Shown: positions 1 to 7,400 of the stretch, piece after piece
Numbering within the stretch: position 1 is the first letter of the stretch
Layout of the letters: every line of letters begins with the position of its first letter
From: Verrucomicrobiota bacterium
GTDB taxonomy: Bacteria; Verrucomicrobiota; Verrucomicrobiia; Limisphaerales; JAGWYX01
DNA length: 7,601 nucleotides
Reading direction: 5' to 3'
Assembly (NCBI GenBank): GCA_018969165.1
Contig: JAGWYX010000158.1
Location: forward strand, 1-7,601
Program-made: the position numbers and the translations under genes
The notes under the pieces: model-generated
Databases searched by the model: none
What the model saw: the letters and a program-made list of their open reading frames with translations, nothing else
What the model was told of the DNA's origin: nothing

Positions 1-3000
1 CGTTCGGATCGTAGATGACGAGGTAGGTTGACATTGTCCCTGTGGCAATAGTGCCGGCTCCATCTTGCACGGTGAGTGTCACCACATAGACGCCGGGAAG
101 CGAAAACATCACGCTCGGGCTGCTGATCGTGTTGTCCGCGGCAATACTGCCCGCGACCGTGATGGGCGTCGCATCGGCGCTCGTAAACGTCCATGTCGCG
201 ATGTAGGGAATCACGCCAGAAGGACTGAACCCGCCACCGAAGGTCAGCGACGAGTTGATGGGAAGGACGTAACCCATTGTGGGACCGTTGACGGTTGCCG
301 TCAAGGGCGCCGGTGTCACCGTCAAGGAGCCGTTCACGTAAGCAGTCGTATAATTTGTCAATCCGGTCCCCAGGGCTGCGCTTGGGATGATTGCGTAGGG
401 CGAATTGTTCACGAGGGCTTCCGCCGCCGCCCCGTCGCTGGCGAGCGAGACGCTGTTCACCGTGTCCCCGTTCACAAGGCCTGACGCCGAGAACTCCGTC
501 CCGGCAAAGCTCAGCGCGGTTCCGTACATCTTTGTTGCGTTGCTCGCCGTGATCGTCAACGGCGCCGAAGTCACTGTCAGGGTGCCCGCCACATAGCTGA
601 TGGTGTAGTTGGGGTCGGCCGCTCCGCTGGCCGTGATGGCATAGGTCCCCACCGCGCTGCTGGCGCTGGCCGTCGTCGTGACAGTCGGCGGCGTGGTCAG
701 GCTGGCCGGCGTGTCTCCGTTCACGAACCCGCTGTAGCTCACCGTCAAGGCCGGCAGTGCCGCTCCGTAAACCTTGCTCTGGTTGTTGGCGGTGATCGTC
801 AACGACGCCGGGGCCACCGTCAGGGTGCCCGCGACATAACTGATGGTGTAGTTGGGGTCAACCGCCCCGCTGGCCGTGATGGCATAGGTCCCCACCGGGC
901 TGCTGGCGCTGGCCGTCGTCGTGACGGTCGGCGGCGTGGTCAGGCTGGCCGCCGTGTCTCCGTTCACAAACCCGCTGTAGCTCACCGTCAGGGCCGGCAG
1001 TGCCGCTCCGTAAACCTTGCTCTGGTTATTGGCGGTGATCGCCAACGGCGCCGAAGTCACTGTCAGGGTGCCCGCCACATAGCTGATGGTGTAGTTGGGG
1101 TCGGCCGCTCCGCTGGCCGTGATGGCATAGGTCCCCACCGGGCTGCTAACGCTGGCCGTCGTCGTGATGGTCGGCGGCGTGGTCAGGCTGGCCGGCGTGT
1201 CTCCGTTCACGAACCCGCTGTAGCTCACCGTCAGGGCCGGCAGTGCCGCTCCGTAAACCTTGCTCTGGTTATTGGCGGTGATCGTCAACGGCGCCGCGGT
1301 GATCGTCAGGGCGCCATTACTGAAGGTGATCGTGTAATTCGGTGAGGAGAGTCCACCCGGAACGATGGTGTAGGTGCCGACGGGGCTGGCGGCGGTGGCA
1401 CTGGTGGTGAACGTTAACGTGCCGGAGAGCGACGCCAGGGTGTCGCCGTTGACAAGGCCGCTCGCAGTGCCCGTGAAAGGAGGCAAGGGGGCGCCGTAAG
1501 CCTTCGATTTGCCATCCGCCGCAATCGTCAACGGCGCCGGAGTAACGGTAAACCTGAAACTGGTACTTGCGCTGGCCGGCGGAGAGTTGTTGTCGGTGGC
1601 GGTAACAGTGACGGTGTAGGTCCCCACTGCCGTCGGCGTGTCACGGAAGGTGCGGGTTGAGCCGTCGAAGCTAATGCCAGGAGGCAGGCCCGCGGCTGAG
1701 TAGCTCAACAATTTGGATGAATCAGAGTCGGTAAATGTCCCAGCCGGGAATGAGTAACTGTACGCCGTCCCGTAAACCACGGCTTGATCGGGAATCGTGC
1801 CCGGCGTGATGGTGGTGGTCGTGGCGGGAACGAGTCTGAACACCACGCCATTGCCCGAAGCGCCGCCATTGCTGGTCGTCCCGTAGAGCGCCCCGTCGCT
1901 GCCTCGCATCAAGCCAGCCTGCGGATCCTCTCCGTCGCCGGTGAAAGTGCCAAAGCTGTGGAGTACTGTGTAACCGGTGCCATCGGTGTTGAGCTTGAAT
2001 ACTGTGCCATGGTTGCCGCTACCACCGCCGTCGGTTATCCCATAGAGCGCTCCGTCGCTGCCTTGCACCAAGCCGGCCACCGGACTATACCCGTCTCCAA
2101 CACCAGCCGTAAAATTTCCGAGGAAGTTATAGAGCACTCGGTAGCCGCTACCGTCAGCGTTCACTCTGAACACCGTGCCAAAGGTGAGGGTGGAGTACGC
2201 GCCACTGCCGCCGGCAGTAGTCGTCCCGTAGAACGCCCCATCGCTTCCTTGCATCAGGCTGGCATACGGGTATTTCCCGTCGCCGGTCGGACCCGTGAAG
2301 TTGTGGAGAACCGCCTCCGTGTAGTTAATCCCGTCGGCGGTACTGAGGTTAAATACCGTTCCATAGCCAGGTATGTATCCGCTGATGTAGCCGCTGTTGC
2401 CGCCGCCTTCGGTCGTCCCGTAGAGCGCTCCGTCGCTTCCTTGAACCAGGCTGGCAGCCGGGTACGCCCCATCGGGCGCAGACGGACCTGTATAGAAATA
2501 AGGAAAGCTAAAAACCACGGTGAACCCGGTGCCGTCGGTGTTGAGCTTGAATACCGTGCCGAGGGTGCCGCCGCCGCCCATGTAGGTGGTCCCGTAGAGC
2601 GCCCCGTCGCTTGCCAGCACCAGGCCGCCCCACGGACCCGCGCCGCTTTCAAGGAACGGAAAACTGTGGAGAACCGTCTCGGTGTAACTGATGCCGTCGA
2701 GGGTGGTGAGCTTAAACACAGTGCCGCCGCCGTTGCTGCCTCCGGACATGGTGGTCCCGTAGAGCGCCCCGTCGCTGCCTTGCACCAACCTACCATAATA
2801 CGGCTCCACGCCGTCGCCTACCACACTCCCAAAGCTGTAAAGGACCGTGTAGCCTGTGCCATCCTTGTTGAGCTTAAATATGGTGCCATCACTGTAGCTG
2901 CCGCCCCCGGCGGTGGTCCCGTAGAGCGCCCCGTCGCTCCCTTGCAACAGGCCGCCAAGCGGGACCCTCCCGTCGCCTCCAGTACCCGTAAAGCTGTGGA

Positions 3001-3202
3001 GAGTCTGGTACGTCACCTGTGCCGCCACCGGATCTAAGCCACCGATTGCCAACCCCAACAGCAAGACAGGCAAGGCGAGCCGGATTCGTCCGTACCGATT
3101 CACACCCCGGACGTTGCGGCAAGCTGAAATACTTCCGTGGCCCTCGGAGCCGCGGATCGAGCCCGAACCCGCGATTTGGTATTTAACGTTTTGGTGGTTC
3201 AT
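1..3202 (-). CDS. Large exported GloVer-repeat / MBG-domain protein, C-terminus cut by window edge
   Basis: One uninterrupted minus-strand frame of 1067 codons starts at ATG 3202 and runs off the left edge, so the stop is not seen. Domains in order (ATG numbering): a hydrophobic export signal ending in PVAA before Gln62; seven GloVer repeats at about 62-460, each with a QGSDGALYGTT-like core followed by GTVFKLN; an Ig/cadherin-like domain at about 465-555 (LPPGISFDGSTRTF, then TPTAVGTYTVTVTATD); five tandem MBG-like domains at 556-964; and a PKD-like segment from 965 (LPGVYVVTLTVQD). The start is uncertain. GTG 3103 (codon 34) would give a compact 28-residue signal peptide, whereas the ATG gives an unusually long 61-residue leader; neither has a clear Shine-Dalgarno. 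The protein is probably secreted or surface-displayed. Any C-terminal anchor or sorting signal lies outside the window. Its function is unknown; GloVer and MBG domains are known as structural or adhesive repeats rather than enzymes. No catalytic motif was seen. Confidence 0.88.
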   Translation of the reverse strand, partial: MNHQNVKYQIAGSGSIRGSEGHGSISACRNVRGVNRYGRIRLALPVLLLGLAIGGLDPVAAQVTYQTLHSFTGTGGDGRVPLGGLLQGSDGALYGTTAGGGSYSDGTIFKLNKDGTGYTVLYSFGSVVGDGVEPYYGRLVQGSDGALYGTTMSGGSNGGGTVFKLTTLDGISYTETVLHSFPFLESGAGPWGGLVLASDGALYGTTYMGGGGTLGTVFKLNTDGTGFTVVFSFPYFYTGPSAPDGAYPAASLVQGSDGALYGTTEGGGNSGYISGYIPGYGTVFNLSTADGINYTEAVLHNFTGPTGDGKYPYASLMQGSDGAFYGTTTAGGSGAYSTLTFGTVFRVNADGSGYRVLYNFLGNFTAGVGDGYSPVAGLVQGSDGALYGITDGGGSGNHGTVFKLNTDGTGYTVLHSFGTFTGDGEDPQAGLMRGSDGALYGTTSNGGASGNGVVFRLVPATTTTITPGTIPDQAVVYGTAYSYSFPAGTFTDSDSSKLLSYSAAGLPPGISFDGSTRTFRDTPTAVGTYTVTVTATDNNSPPASASTSFRFTVTPAPLTIAADGKSKAYGAPLPPFTGTASGLVNGDTLASLSGTLTFTTSATAASPVGTYTIVPGGLSSPNYTITFSNGALTITAAPLTITANNQSKVYGAALPALTVSYSGFVNGDTPASLTTPPTITTTASVSSPVGTYAITASGAADPNYTISYVAGTLTVTSAPLAITANNQSKVYGAALPALTVSYSGFVNGDTAASLTTPPTVTTTASASSPVGTYAITASGAVDPNYTISYVAGTLTVAPASLTITANNQSKVYGAALPALTVSYSGFVNGDTPASLTTPPTVTTTASASSAVGTYAITASGAADPNYTISYVAGTLTVTSAPLTITASNATKMYGTALSFAGTEFSASGLVNGDTVNSVSLASDGAAAEALVNNSPYAIIPSAALGTGLTNYTTAYVNGSLTVTPAPLTATVNGPTMGYVLPINSSLTFGGGFSPSGVIPYIATWTFTSADATPITVAGSIAADNTISSPSVMFSLPGVYVVTLTVQDGAGTIATGTMSTYLVIYDPN
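311..1537 (-). repeat. Five tandem MBG-like domains, three of them near-identical 243-bp units
   Basis: Unit boundaries on the minus strand are 1537-1295, 1294-1052, 1051-809, 808-566 (243 bp, 81 codons each) and 565-311 (255 bp). Each begins with an APLTIT-like strand. The first four follow it with KSKAYG or QSKVYG and a stretch resembling LVNGDT or FVNGDT, and end near NYT, then GTLTVT. The three central units are almost identical in DNA: comparing 1294-1052 with 808-566 by eye gives about 7 differences in 243 bases, and the middle unit is somewhat more diverged. The outer two units are clearly diverged. This points to recent tandem duplication or gene conversion in the middle of an older array. 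The near-identity is also a risk for assembly collapse or copy-number error. Confidence 0.88.
1826..3019 (-). repeat. Seven tandem GloVer-type repeats within the exported protein
   Basis: Seven diverged units of about 50-65 residues lie in tandem. Each begins with a (V/T)LHSF- or VLYSF-like strand. Most then have a GDG turn, followed by L(V/M/L)QGSDGALYGTT, a Gly/Ser-rich loop, and G(T/V)VF(K/R)LN-DGTGY. At DNA level the conserved core recurs on the plus strand as variants of cccgtagagcgccccgtcgct near 1880, 2040, 2226, 2417, 2591, 2755 and 2916. The units differ in loop length; the fourth carries the longest insertion, a Gly/Tyr-rich loop. A set of seven fits a single seven-bladed beta-propeller, but that fold is my inference, not something shown by the sequence. 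Confidence 0.85.
3013..3105 (-). other. Probable Sec signal peptide of the repeat protein (from alternative GTG start)
   Basis: Reading from GTG 3103 gives a basic N-region (NRYGRIR), a hydrophobic core (LALPVLLLGLAIGGL) and a DPVAA|Q cleavage context, a textbook signal peptide of about 28 residues. Reading from ATG 3202 places the same signal behind 33 extra polar residues. The hydrophobic core and cleavage context are seen directly. Which start is used is not resolved, because no good ribosome binding site precedes either codon. Confidence 0.6.
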
Positions 3203-3711
3203 AGCCGTATTTGTGCTGCTACTGCAATGGCATTTGTCGATTTGAAGTTCCAGATGACGACAGTGTATTGAGTTCACGCTTGCTGCGGCTACTTCGCGTG
3301 ACCGGTGAATGGATGTCCATCGTATTTTCGCGCAAATCCAGAGAGGGCATTGCGCAAAGTTGCAATTGATCGACATGAAAATTGGCGAGCGGAACTGGCC
3401 TCTGAATCGCGGTAGTTCATCTGAAGGTCCGGCCCGATTTCGAGGCCAGGCCGGCTTGGCGATGAAGAGCCGCTTGGGTGCGGCCGTGGGTCGGCTGGAT
3501 TGCCGACGCAATTACCGTGGCGCGCGGGGCGCTCAGTTGGGTGGGCCGAGCACCGGTTTGGCTCCGGGAGCGAGCGTGGTCTTCAGACCCGAGATACGGA
3601 CTCTGCCATCACCGGTGGGGACGCCCGGCCCAATCGGGACGGCCGCCGTCGTGCCGGGGCGCGGGTCCGACAAGGTGTTGCTCAGCAAGGCCACGCCGGG
3701 GTCGAGCCAGG
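3203..3711. other. Intergenic region without a recognisable gene
   Basis: This stretch of about 500 bases lies between the response regulator stop and the repeat-protein start. The half next to the repeat gene (3203-3420) is noticeably more AT-rich than the surrounding coding sequence and looks like a leader or promoter region. It contains an inverted repeat, ATGGA-TG-TCCAT (3309-3320), and two copies of GCGCAAA (3330-3336 and 3352-3358). The other half (3420-3711) is GC-rich. It holds a minus-strand open frame (3730 to stop at 3535-3533) with no recognisable family and no ribosome binding site. I found no strong sigma-70 promoter and no hairpin followed by a T-run, so neither a promoter nor a terminator is called. 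Confidence 0.55.
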
Positions 3712-4413
3712 TCAGGTTCGCCGGTCTCGTTTACACGACAGGTAGATGGCTACGGCCTGGGTGCGGTTGGCGGCGTGGAGCTTGACGCGGATTTCCTCCA
3801 ACCGGTAGGAAACCGCCCGCTGGCTGAGGTTAAGTTCGGCCGCAATCTCGGCGTTGGCCCTGCCGGCTGCCAGAAGTTGGAGAATCCTTTCTTGTCCCGC
3901 CGAGAGCGCCAGTTCGGACGTGCCTTCGGAGGACGTCGTGGGCGCCGAGGCAGAGGATGAACCCTGTGGCGCGCTCTTTGCCGTTTGCCCGTTCCTCCGG
4001 AAATATTCCAACAATTTCCGGGCAATCTGGCTGCTCATGGGGGTCTCTCCGCGGGAGGCGTCCACGATGGCATCCAACAAAGCAGACGGCCGGGCATCTT
4101 TGAGTAAATAACCGGAAGCCCCAGCCTGCAACGCCGGAAACAGCCAGTCCGCCTGATCATGCCGCGAATAAACCAGGATGGCGGCGTCCGGCAGCAAGGG
4201 TTTGAGGAGCCGAATGCATTCCGTCCCCGACATGCGGGGCAGTTCCAAGTCCACCAGGACCACGTCGGGTTTGAGGGGCGGAACCTCCCGAAGCGCCTCC
4301 TCGGCGGTGCGATGCCGGCTCACGCATTGCAGATTGGGCCAGCCGCTAATGATCTGGGTCAGAGCCGCGAGCGTGCTCGGGCGATCTTCAACGATGGAAA
4401 CCGCAATCGCCAT
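3712..4413 (-). CDS. NarL/FixJ-family response regulator (REC + LuxR-type HTH)
   Basis: This 233-residue protein has the usual size and layout for a NarL/FixJ regulator. The receiver domain (about 1-120) shows the acidic pair Glu9-Asp10, the phosphoacceptor Asp55 in VVLVDLELPRMSG, the switch residue Ser83 and the conserved Lys105 in GYLLKDA. A Ser/Ala/Pro-rich linker (about 142-168) leads to a LuxR-type helix-turn-helix at about 170-225 (LSAGQERILQLLAAG, then NAEIAAELNLSQRAVSYRL, ending NRTQAVAIYL). It should act as a cytoplasmic transcription factor switched by phosphorylation at Asp55. It starts 21 bases after the kinase stop on the same strand, which makes that kinase its likely partner and the pair an operon. 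The ATG start at 4413 puts the first beta strand (AIAVSIVED) at the N-terminus, as expected, although no strong Shine-Dalgarno precedes it. The regulated genes cannot be read from the sequence. Confidence 0.95.
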   Translation of the reverse strand: MAIAVSIVEDRPSTLAALTQIISGWPNLQCVSRHRTAEEALREVPPLKPDVVLVDLELPRMSGTECIRLLKPLLPDAAILVYSRHDQADWLFPALQAGASGYLLKDARPSALLDAIVDASRGETPMSSQIARKLLEYFRRNGQTAKSAPQGSSSASAPTTSSEGTSELALSAGQERILQLLAAGRANAEIAAELNLSQRAVSYRLEEIRVKLHAANRTQAVAIYLSCKRDRRT

Positions 4414-4434
4414 TGTGAGAGCAAAGTCTGAGTC

Positions 4435-7400
4435 TCAGTTGGGTGCGGAGTCAAGGCTGGTGGGAGCCACGAATTGACCGCCGTCAAGGCGCAAGGCCAG
4501 ACTGACGGTCGTCCCACCCTCGCTCCGTGGTGCGATGCTGAATGTCCCTCCAATGGACTCCAGACGTTGGCGCATGTTGCGCAGACCGTGGCCATCAGTG
4601 GCCGGCCGTAGTCGCAAATCAGAGGGAAAGCCGTGACCCGTGGGATTCGGGGCAGTCTGTCCCGGTTGCGGCAGCCTAAACCCGCAGCCGTTATCTTCGA
4701 TGGTCAGTTTGAAAGTGTGGTCCTGGCAGGCGGCGTGGATGGCGACCTCGGTGGCGTTCGCGTGTTTGGCGACGTTGTTCAAGGCCTCCTTCGCCGCGAG
4801 ATAAAATCCTTGGGCGGCGGCGGGTTTGAGGCGGACGGCGGGCAGATGGGGCACGTTGAAGCGGCAACGGATACCCTGCGGCCGCAACAGTTGTTCGACT
4901 TGCAAGCACACTCGCCCGACCAGTGAATCCAGCGTGTCGGCGTCGGCGTGCGCCAGCCAAACGATGTCCCGCAGGGTTTGCGAGGCCTCCTGCGTGAGGT
5001 CCCGGATTTGCCGCAAGTGGGCTTCGGTGGCTTCGCGTTGGGGCAGGTCCCGCTCGGTCAACGCCGTCAGCAAGCCCAGTTCCGTCATGACCGCCCCAAC
5101 CCCGTCGTGCAGGTCCTTGGCCATCCGGTTCCGTTCATCCACCAAGGCAGCGTGACGTTCCAGGCCCTGAATCCGCCGCAACTCTCCCACCCGCCAACAG
5201 AACAGCGCGTAAACCAAGCCGGCCAAAGCCAACAGCACGGCCGCACGGAACCAGGCGGTCTGATAATAGAATGGTTCCAGGTCGAAAGCCAAGCTGGCCC
5301 CGGTCAGATTCCAGATACGCTGGTGATTACACGCGATCACGTGGAATCGGTAGCGTCCAGGGGAAAGGTTCGTGTAATAGGCGACGCGACGGGTGGCCAC
5401 GTCGATCCATTCGTCCTGGTAGCCTTCCAATCGGTATTTGAAGCGGCACGCGCCCGGGTTGATTAAGCTGTTGGCGTTGAAGGCAAATTCCAAGACGTGG
5501 CCCAGGCCAGGACGAATTCGCAAAATGCCCTCCTCAACGCCAGCGCCGCCGCGGCGATTGAGAGCCAAATCGTCGCCGTAAACTATCTGGTTGTCAGCCC
5601 GGACCTGCTCGATGACCACCGGTGGTGGGATTTCCGCTGCGGTCGCGCGGCGAGGGTTGATGCTCACCAAACCCTCCGGCGTGGGGAACCAGAGCCGGCC
5701 ATCGGCTGTCTTCCAACCGGCCGGCTGACACTTTCCACCATTGGTTGCGGCGGTGGGCATGCCGTCGCTCTCGTCATACCGGGTTGCCTGAACCGCGCTC
5801 CCCCGCCCGGCTGCCACCGTCTCCATCGCGCTCCGTTTGACGCGATAGATGCCATTCTCCGTGCTGATCCAGAAATCGCCGAAATCGTCCTCGAGAATCC
5901 GGTTGATGGGGTAGTCGCAGAGTCCTTGGCGCGAGGTAAACACCGTGAACCGACCTTCCTGGAAGCGGTCCAGGCCCATCTCGGTGCCGACCCAGAGAAC
6001 ACCACCGGCATCTTCGTACAAGGTGCGGACATGATCATTCGAAAGGCCGGTTCTTGTACTGAAGACCGTGAAATGACCGGCGTGAAACTCGTCCAATCCG
6101 CCGCCGTCGGTCCCGCACCAGAGATTGCCGGCCCGGTCTTCCAACAGGGCGCACACATCATTGGCGGACAAGCCGTCGGCGGTGGTAAACAGCCGGTCCT
6201 GTCCCGCGTGAAGGTGGTGCAATCCGCGGGGGATCGCGACCCACACGCTGCCGTCGCGCGCAGCCAGGATCGCGCGGATTTTGTTCCAACCGATCTCGTA
6301 GTGGTCGTTGTCCACCACGGGTCCGTGGTAGCGCTGGGCCACGAACCGGTCCCGATCAAGCCACGCCAATCCGTTGCCGGTGCCCACCCACAGCCGGCCC
6401 GCGTTGTCTTGGGCGATGGCGCGCACGTCGTGCCGAGGCAGGCCGTCAGCCTCCGAGTACGTCTTGGCCGTCCCGTCGAACAGCCGGCTCAAACCCTTCT
6501 CGGTTCCAACCCACAACCCGCCGCTGTTCAATGGATAGACAACCCAGGTGCTGTTATCGGGCAGACCGTTGGCGGTGGTATAGGTTTGAATCGGTGCCGG
6601 TTGTAGTTGGAACAATCCGCCCTTGAAGGCTCCCACCCAAATGCTGCCTTCGCGGTCCAGCCACGCGCACTGGGCGAAGGTAACTGACGTCGGCCAGGGG
6701 AGCGGGAAGGTCACCGCCGAGCCGTCGTGCCAACGGATCAGGTGCTCGGCCTCGGTAGGGAGCCAGAGATTCTGTTCGCGATCCCGGAGCAGAAAGGCCA
6801 GCGTACCCGATCCGTCGTTGTCGAATAAGCGATCCGCAGACTTAATCCACTCCCTTTGGTGCCGGTGATACAGCAGCTTGTCCCAACGCGGATTGGCGAA
6901 CAGAACCCAAGGCTCGCTATTTGAGTCGAGGGAAACGGCGGTGGCGGCGCGCCAGTCGGGCATGGGGGATTCCGGTCCGCCTAGAACCTGCCCGGTCCGT
7001 TCCTCAAGCTGGTAGAGGCCGTCACTAGCCCCGACCCAAAGGACTCCTTGATGGCCAGGCACCACCGCAAAAACGAGCTTTCCGTTCAAGGCTGCGACCG
7101 GTTCGACGCGGGAAACACGCCGATTCAGATAGCAGAGTCCTCCAGCCAGCCCAATCCACAGCCTTTTGGTGACGCCGGTGCAGAGGACAGAAACGGAAGA
7201 GTCGGGCATGCCGTCGGGGCGCCCGATGCGGCTGAACTCGCCGCGGTGAAGGGTCAACAGCCCATCCTGCGTGCCGATCCAGAGAATGCCGTCCCGATCC
7301 TCAGCCAGGGCGGTGCAATCCATGTTGGTCATCAGCCGGGTGTTGTCCCGATTGTGAACCTCGAAAGTGGTGCCGTCGAAGCGGGCCAGACCAGATGGTG

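Noticed and set aside
311..1537. Regular 243-bp repetition considered as a CRISPR array or non-coding satellite.
   Set aside because: Units are multiples of three, lie in one open reading frame with no stops, and encode recognisable MBG-like domains. There are no short repeats with unique spacers.
1784..3037. A 417-codon plus-strand open frame with internal repeats (GGPVERPVA-like, LHQAG-like).
   Set aside because: It lies exactly antisense to the GloVer repeats. Its periodicity simply mirrors the repeated minus-strand codons, it matches no known family, and the minus-strand protein is clearly the real product.
3203..3360. Possible sigma-70 promoter for the repeat-protein gene (weak -10-like TACACT in the leader).
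   Set aside because: No acceptable -35 box at 16-18 bases, and verrucomicrobial promoter rules are poorly known, so no promoter is called.
3445..3460. Imperfect palindrome gccaggccggcttggc as a possible terminator.
   Set aside because: The stem is short with a 4-base loop and a wobble pair, and no T-run follows on either strand, so it does not look like an intrinsic terminator.
3309..3960. Plus-strand open frames in the gap and across the regulator's 3' end.
   Set aside because: They run into the antisense of the regulator's helix-turn-helix region, show Arg/Gly/Pro-rich low-complexity translations typical of shadow frames, and have no ribosome binding site or recognisable domain.
5497..6606. 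A 369-codon plus-strand open frame.
   Set aside because: It is antisense to the propeller region of the sensor kinase, whose domains are unmistakable. High GC and repeated LWVGT codons keep the opposite strand open.
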